Assembly (NCBI GenBank): GCA_030378125.1
Contig: JAUCGN010000057.1
Span: 1-9,689 of the forward strand
DNA from: Thiotrichales bacterium HSG1
GTDB taxonomy: Bacteria; Pseudomonadota; Gammaproteobacteria; Beggiatoales; Beggiatoaceae
Direction: 5' to 3'
Length of the DNA stretch: 9,689 bases
Part shown: piece after piece, positions 6,841 through 9,689 of the stretch
Layout of the letters: every line of letters begins with the position of its first letter
How positions within the stretch are numbered: position 1 is the stretch's first letter
Program-made: the position numbers and the translations under genes
Notes under the pieces: model-generated
Database searches by the model: none
What the model was told of the DNA's origin: nothing
The model's input: only the letters and a program-made list of their open reading frames with translations

Positions 6841-7229
6841 AATCTGTTTAATTTTCTACGTTCTTGACGAATTTTTTCTAATTCTCGTTCTGCTCGTGAA
6901 CGATGTCGTTTTAACTTATCCAATTGTTGTTGTTCTTTTTGTTGTTTGGCAGTTAGAGTTTGGATGTGTTTCTGGTTCTTATTTTTGAATGATTGATATT
7001 CTTTCTGTTTTTGTTTTGAAACTTGTTGTTTATATTTTTGGGCTGTTTCTGTAACTATTTTATCTCTTTGTAAACGCTCCATTTCTTCATATACGGCTAT
7101 TTCATTTATAACTCTTTGGTCAATAATCTTATCAGGTTCAGGTAACTTATTATTAAATAACAAAATAACCAATAACACACCTAATAATAAAACAGCTTTA
7201 AAAAGTGCAATAAATTTATCTTTGAGCAT
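6837..7229 (-). CDS. Small membrane-anchored coiled-coil protein between tolR and tolA
   Basis: I do not recognise a named family. The 130 residues begin with a short positive stretch (MLKDK), a single membrane helix (about 7-26), and then an almost wholly charged helical region (about 45-130) rich in Lys, Gln, Glu and Arg, typical of a long coiled coil. With few positive charges before the helix and many after it, orientation is not clear. By analogy with TolA the stalk may be periplasmic. The gene overlaps tolR by 14 bases and tolA by 4 (ATGA), so it is co-expressed and translationally coupled with both. It looks like TolA domains I and II without the C-terminal globular domain, so it could be a partner or a diverged partial copy of TolA. 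No SxxxH pair is present in its helix. Confidence 0.7.
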   Translation of the reverse strand: MLKDKFIALFKAVLLLGVLLVILLFNNKLPEPDKIIDQRVINEIAVYEEMERLQRDKIVTETAQKYKQQVSKQKQKEYQSFKNKNQKHIQTLTAKQQKEQQQLDKLKRHRSRAERELEKIRQERRKLNRL

Positions 7230-7641
7230 TTTTTTGAATTTTAGTTAATAAACCAACTTTTTCTACTCCAGCCTCTCGTAACATAGACATTAATTTTACC
7301 ACTTTACCATAATTTAAACGATGGTCCCCTTTAATTAATACCTGTGAATTAGTAATAAAACGGGTTAGAGCTATTACTTTAGTTAATAACTCTTGTACAG
7401 TTAATACCTGTCTATCATCATCCAAAAATAACTGTTCTTGTGCATTAATGCTTATGACAATAAAATTTATATCTTCTGTTTTCACAGACTCTGCTTGCTT
7501 TACTGCTGGCAGTTCAACTTCAACACTACGAGTCAATAATGGTGAAGTGATCATAAAGATAATCAATAGTACCAACATCACATCAATATATGGTACAACG
7601 TTCATTTCTGCCATATGGCGACGGCGTTTACGATAATTCAT
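7216..7641 (-). CDS. tolR: TolR, proton-channel subunit of the Tol system (ExbD/TolR family)
   Basis: TolR works with TolQ to turn proton-motive force into movement of TolA. The 141 residues match E. coli TolR (142). The order is: a basic cytoplasmic start (NYRKRRR); the family signature AEMNVVPYIDVMLVLLIIF, with the essential membrane aspartate at D20; one membrane helix (about 18-36); SVEVELP at 39-45; and a periplasmic domain ending with GDHRLNYGKVVKLMSMLREAG and VEKVGLLT. This C-terminal match favours TolR over ExbD. Adjacent tolA supports the call. No tolQ precedes it: the 211 bases upstream are non-coding and then reach an IS remnant. It is the first gene of the tolR-orf130-tolA-surA run, with a promoter-like sequence at 7703-7731. 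Confidence 0.92.
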   Translation of the reverse strand: MNYRKRRRHMAEMNVVPYIDVMLVLLIIFMITSPLLTRSVEVELPAVKQAESVKTEDINFIVISINAQEQLFLDDDRQVLTVQELLTKVIALTRFITNSQVLIKGDHRLNYGKVVKLMSMLREAGVEKVGLLTKIQKNAQR

Positions 7642-7702
7642 TTTTGGTAAGTTAAGTTACTATCTAAGAAATATATTGAACAAGAAATAGGCAGACATAA
7701 GG

Positions 7703-7731
7703 ATTAAACCACATGTTCAAAATCTTGTCAA
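7703..7731 (-). promoter_or_regulatory. Near-consensus sigma-70 promoter for tolR operon
   Basis: On the minus strand a perfect -35 TTGACA (7731-7726), a 17-base spacer and a -10 TTTAAT (7708-7703, 5 of 6) stand 61 bases before the tolR ATG. This is the best promoter match I see in the window. It lies inside a degenerate 9-bp repeat tract, which suggests the promoter arose from repeat sequence. Confidence 0.65.
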
Positions 7732-7748
7732 TCTGTAAAACTTTGTTC
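7712..7748. repeat. Degenerate 9-bp repeat tract, left of IS remnant
   Basis: Units ATGTTCAAA, ATCTTGTCA, ATCTGTAAA and ACTTTGTTC follow in 9-base steps. They look like decayed copies of the ATCCTGnnn repeat seen cleanly at 8387-8422, for example ATCTTGTCA against ATCCTGTNA. Confidence 0.45.
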
Positions 7749-7778
7749 AAAAGCTATGTTAGACATGGCCAATTTCAT
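7728..7778 (-). pseudogene. 16-codon open start, possible gene remnant
   Basis: ATG at 7778 opens a 16-codon frame, MKLAMSNIAFEQSFTD, ending where the degenerate repeat begins. The first nine residues resemble the start of sugar-phosphate isomerase-like TIM-barrel proteins (MKLAxSNIAW), as I recall them. It may be the stub of a gene cut off by the repeat or by rearrangement. The match is short and could be chance. Confidence 0.25.
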
Positions 7779-7894
7779 GCTGGATGCTTCGTAAAGTTAT
7801 GGATAAATAATTATCTTAACTTACATCAATTGATTTTATTATAAAAAACGTTAACAATCCTATTTTGAGATATAGCAAAATAGGTATAAAATGA

Positions 7895-8180
7895 TTAAAT
7901 TTTATACTCAGTAAAAATCTCAGGTACGGAACAAAACTTTTTCTTTCGAATAGCCTTAGCTTGAGCCCATTTATGTTCAATAGGATTTAGTTGAGGAGAA
8001 TATGGTGGAAGGAAGAGTGTGCTCAGCTTGACGTATAGCATGTTGGATGTTAAGTCGTTTATGAAAGCTGGCATTATCCATAACAATTACACATTTATAA
8101 GGTAATTTAGGTAGTAAATCTTGAATAGTCCACTCATAAAAAATGTCTGAATTAATATTATCTGTTAAAAGTGTTACTAT
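7895..8180 (-). pseudogene. IS630-family transposase, C-terminal fragment, frameshifted
   Basis: This is the remnant of a DDE transposase of the IS630/DDE_3 type. The first frame (from about 8180) reads VTLLTDNINSDIFYEW and VIVMDNASFHKR, which holds the second catalytic aspartate. Near 8010-8020 the frame shifts, and the other frame continues FLPPYSPQLNPIEHKWAQAKA, which holds the catalytic glutamate (E in PIEHKW), ending at the stop at 7895. The expected HTLLFLPPY join suggests loss of a few bases. The N-terminal DNA-binding domain and first aspartate are missing. The stop adjoins the left terminal repeat, as is normal for this family. No functional protein is expected. Confidence 0.88.
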
Positions 8181-8308
8181 GCGAATTAAGGGTTGAAAAA
8201 TTATCTTAAAAATCAAATTATTAAAATAATGTATTTTTTCTATTTTAAAAAATCAATTTTTTAACTTATTGTTTTTAGAAGATTCACAAATTTTAACCCC
8301 TAATTCGT
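8181..8308. repeat. Nested inverted repeat inside the IS remnant
   Basis: GCGAATTAAGGGTTGAAAA at 8181-8199 is matched in reverse by TTTTAACCCCTAATTCGT at 8291-8308. The arms share CGAATTA and GGGTT with two substitutions and a small length difference. The 90-odd bases between are extremely AT-rich with no coding capacity. This may be a small non-autonomous element inserted in the transposase gene, or the scar of an internal deletion. Confidence 0.5.
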
Positions 8309-8386
8309 ATTATTATTATACATCATTTTATACTGGTTTTGCTATATAGAATAAAATATTGTTAAATCAAAATCATTTGGTTTAAA

Positions 8387-8422
8387 ATCCTGCTCATCCT
8401 GTTAATCCGTTAAATCCTGCTC
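8387..8422. repeat. Four tandem 9-bp repeats (ATCCTGnnn)
   Basis: ATCCTGCTC, ATCCTGTTA, ATCCGTTAA and ATCCTGCTC follow without gaps, 7 bases before the exoprotein stop codon. The first and last units are identical. A decayed tract of the same type lies on the other side of the IS remnant (7712-7748). I recall similar CAGGAT-type repeats between genes of several large or filamentous bacteria; I know no proven function. Confidence 0.7.
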
Positions 8423-8428
8423 AAACAA

Positions 8429-9689
8429 TTAAATTTTAGTAGGAATCAATTCCGGTCGACAACTTGTCCAATTCACCTGTTCTGCTTCCTCAACTTCAGT
8501 TTTCAAGTTAACTTCTTCTTCATCTTCGATTAAAACTAATTCGTTAGCAATGAGATCAGCAGGAAAAGGTTGGCTGCCAATTAAATGAAATACATAAAAA
8601 GTGCTTGGATTCATTATTCGTTCTATAGTGCAAGGTCGTTTGATATGAGCGGCAGCATTGAGAAAGTTTATACCGAAAGCTTTTAAGGCTCCAGTTAAAT
8701 CTACGTCCAAAGATTCAATATTTACTTCTCCATCTATACCTAGATTTGAAGATGCACTTATCAAACTTTCAGGGGAGGTTATAAATTGCTCGGATTTAAT
8801 ATTGATATTACCACCATGACCTTTATTAGCTTGTGCTTTGATATTACCTTGATTTAAAACGATAAATTGAGGATTGGAAATATTGATATTACCACCATCG
8901 CCAATACCTCCATGTACGCTAGTAGTTATTTTACCGTTTTGTAAAAAAGTATAATTTGCGGTATTTATCTCAATATCACCACCACCAGAGTTAGTAGCTA
9001 TAGTACCTATTCTAGCTTCATCAATTAAATTAATTGTATCGACTTGTATTATAATATTACCAGCTTGTCCACCAGTTTTATTAGTAATTGAACTGCTTGA
9101 AATTCCACTATAAAAATATTCTCCAAAAAACTCATGAAAATTCTTTCCAGTAGCTATTAGTTCATTTGTTTTAATATTAATAAAACCAGCATTTCCTAAC
9201 CCAAGAGAAGTAGTACTTATTTTTCCTCCATTTGATAAATTTATCCTACCAGCCTCTATTTTGACACTACCAGCATCACCAGTATTATAACTTGGGTCAA
9301 TTGCAAATAAAGAATGATCGAGTATAAACAAAGGTTGAGTACTGGCATAAATACCACTCATAAAATTAGCTCTATCTTTTCCTGAAGCAGTTAAAATATC
9401 TTTAACTTTTATAAACACATTGCCACCTTTTCCAGAGCCAAAAGTACCACTTGAAATTTGTGCACCTTCAGTAATTACAAGCTTATTGGTCTCTATCGCA
9501 ATATTCCCACCTTGACCGGCACCAATTGCAGAAGCAAAAATACCACTTGATACTTTTGTTTCAAACATAAATTTTCCTGAAAAATTAAATGTATCAGTTA
9601 CTTTAATGAAAACATCACCACCATCACCAGTTTTAGCACTACCAGTAGTTATTGTTGCACCATTACTTAAATTTAATTGTTTAGCGTAC
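8429..9689 (-). CDS. Filamentous-haemagglutinin-like secreted beta-helix protein, 3' part
   Basis: The frame is open through the right edge, so the start, signal peptide and two-partner-secretion (TPS) domain lie outside; the ATG at 9568 is internal. About 420 residues are visible. Most are beta-helix repeats, each with a Gly-rich turn and a strand: GDGGDVFIKV, GQGGNIAIE, GKGGNVFIKV, GDAGSVKIE, GNAGFINIK, GQAGNIIIQV, SGGGDIEIN, GDGGNINI, GHGGNINIK. Near 8743-8726 is LGIDGEVNIES, the usual final-repeat signature of TPS exoproteins common in cyanobacteria and Beggiatoa-like bacteria. Then comes a short C-terminal region (LTGALKAFGINFLNAAAHIKR) with Cys residues at both ends of a Glu-rich stretch (LIEDEEEVNLKTEVEEAEQ). 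Such proteins act in adhesion or cell-surface assembly. The usual SSFVxxGRGGLP-type end is altered here. No transporter partner (TpsB/FhaC) is in the window. Confidence 0.87.
   Translation of the reverse strand, partial: YAKQLNLSNGATITTGSAKTGDGGDVFIKVTDTFNFSGKFMFETKVSSGIFASAIGAGQGGNIAIETNKLVITEGAQISSGTFGSGKGGNVFIKVKDILTASGKDRANFMSGIYASTQPLFILDHSLFAIDPSYNTGDAGSVKIEAGRINLSNGGKISTTSLGLGNAGFINIKTNELIATGKNFHEFFGEYFYSGISSSSITNKTGGQAGNIIIQVDTINLIDEARIGTIATNSGGGDIEINTANYTFLQNGKITTSVHGGIGDGGNINISNPQFIVLNQGNIKAQANKGHGGNINIKSEQFITSPESLISASSNLGIDGEVNIESLDVDLTGALKAFGINFLNAAAHIKRPCTIERIMNPSTFYVFHLIGSQPFPADLIANELVLIEDEEEVNLKTEVEEAEQVNWTSCRPELIPTKI

Larger units (their letters stand above)
7854..8362 (-). 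mobile_element. Decayed IS630-family insertion sequence (509 bp)
   Basis: Both ends start ACAAT and are flanked by TA (7852-7853 and 8363-8364), the target duplication of the IS630/Tc1/mariner group. The terminal inverted repeats are about 41 bp: left 7854-7895, right 8322-8362. They share ATATAGCAAAA and GTATAAAATGAT exactly and differ by a few bases and one indel elsewhere. Between them lies only the C-terminal third of a transposase with a frameshift, so the element is immobile by itself. Full IS630 elements are roughly twice as long. The missing part is replaced by an AT-rich segment bounded by a second inverted repeat (8181-8308). Confidence 0.85.

Noticed and set aside
6401..6988. Plus-strand open frames opposite tolA and orf130 (6401-6637, 6710-6988)
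   Set aside because: They are complements of Lys/Glu-rich coiled-coil codons, which give Ala/Phe/Leu-rich nonsense reading; the minus-strand genes are well supported.
7448..7636. Plus-strand open frame opposite tolR
   Set aside because: It is antisense to the conserved TolR signature and has no support.
7216..7641. ExbD of a TonB system instead of TolR
   Set aside because: The C-terminal VEKVGLLT and the neighbouring tolA favour TolR; ExbD would be expected beside exbB/tonB.
7712..8422. CRISPR array from repeated units near the IS remnant
   Set aside because: The units are 9 bp, contiguous and without spacers, and no cas genes are present.
9566..9568. ATG at 9568 as the start of the haemagglutinin-like gene
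   Set aside because: The same frame continues to 9689 with the same Gly-rich beta-helix repeat (GDGGDVFIKV), so the gene extends beyond the window.

Overview
This AT-rich window reads as chromosomal DNA of a gammaproteobacterium. The GyrA C-terminal half aligns without gaps to my memory of E. coli GyrA over at least its first 174 residues, and the window also carries TolR, a TolA with a gammaproteobacterial-type C-terminal domain, and SurA. Low GC, a filamentous-haemagglutinin-like exoprotein, a beta-propeller phytase with a short repeated N-terminal beta domain, IS630 debris and 9-bp ATCCTG repeats together suggest a large filamentous sulfur oxidiser of the Beggiatoa/Thioploca/Marithrix type. 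That placement is inference, not proof.

Layout. Positions 1-1718 (plus strand) hold the 3' half of gyrA, translationally coupled through a GTGA overlap to an EmrE-type SMR transporter. A gene-free convergent gap (1719-2097) holds a 90-bp inverted-repeat element and a short GC-rich hairpin. Everything after it is on the minus strand. Read in transcription order from the right, it comprises: the 3' part of a large secreted beta-helix exoprotein (9689-8429); a short tract of 9-bp repeats; a decayed 509-bp IS630-family element flanked by TA dinucleotides (7854-8362); a degenerate second repeat tract containing a near-consensus promoter; an overlapping operon tolR - small coiled-coil membrane protein - tolA - surA (7641-4778); a palindrome; and then a Tat-signal hypothetical, a ComEA-like helix-hairpin-helix protein with an added membrane segment and Cys-rich tail, and a beta-propeller phytase (4623-2098).

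How the genes may work together. tolR/orf130/tolA/surA form an envelope-maintenance block. It combines part of the Tol energy-transducing complex with the periplasmic chaperone SurA, but tolQ, tolB and pal are not beside it. The TolA membrane helix lacks the usual Ser/His pair, and an extra one-helix coiled-coil protein sits between tolR and tolA; these are the most unusual points. The second block joins a secreted phytase with a periplasmic DNA-binding-type domain and may serve scavenging of phosphorus or DNA outside the cytoplasm, which is a hypothesis from context only.
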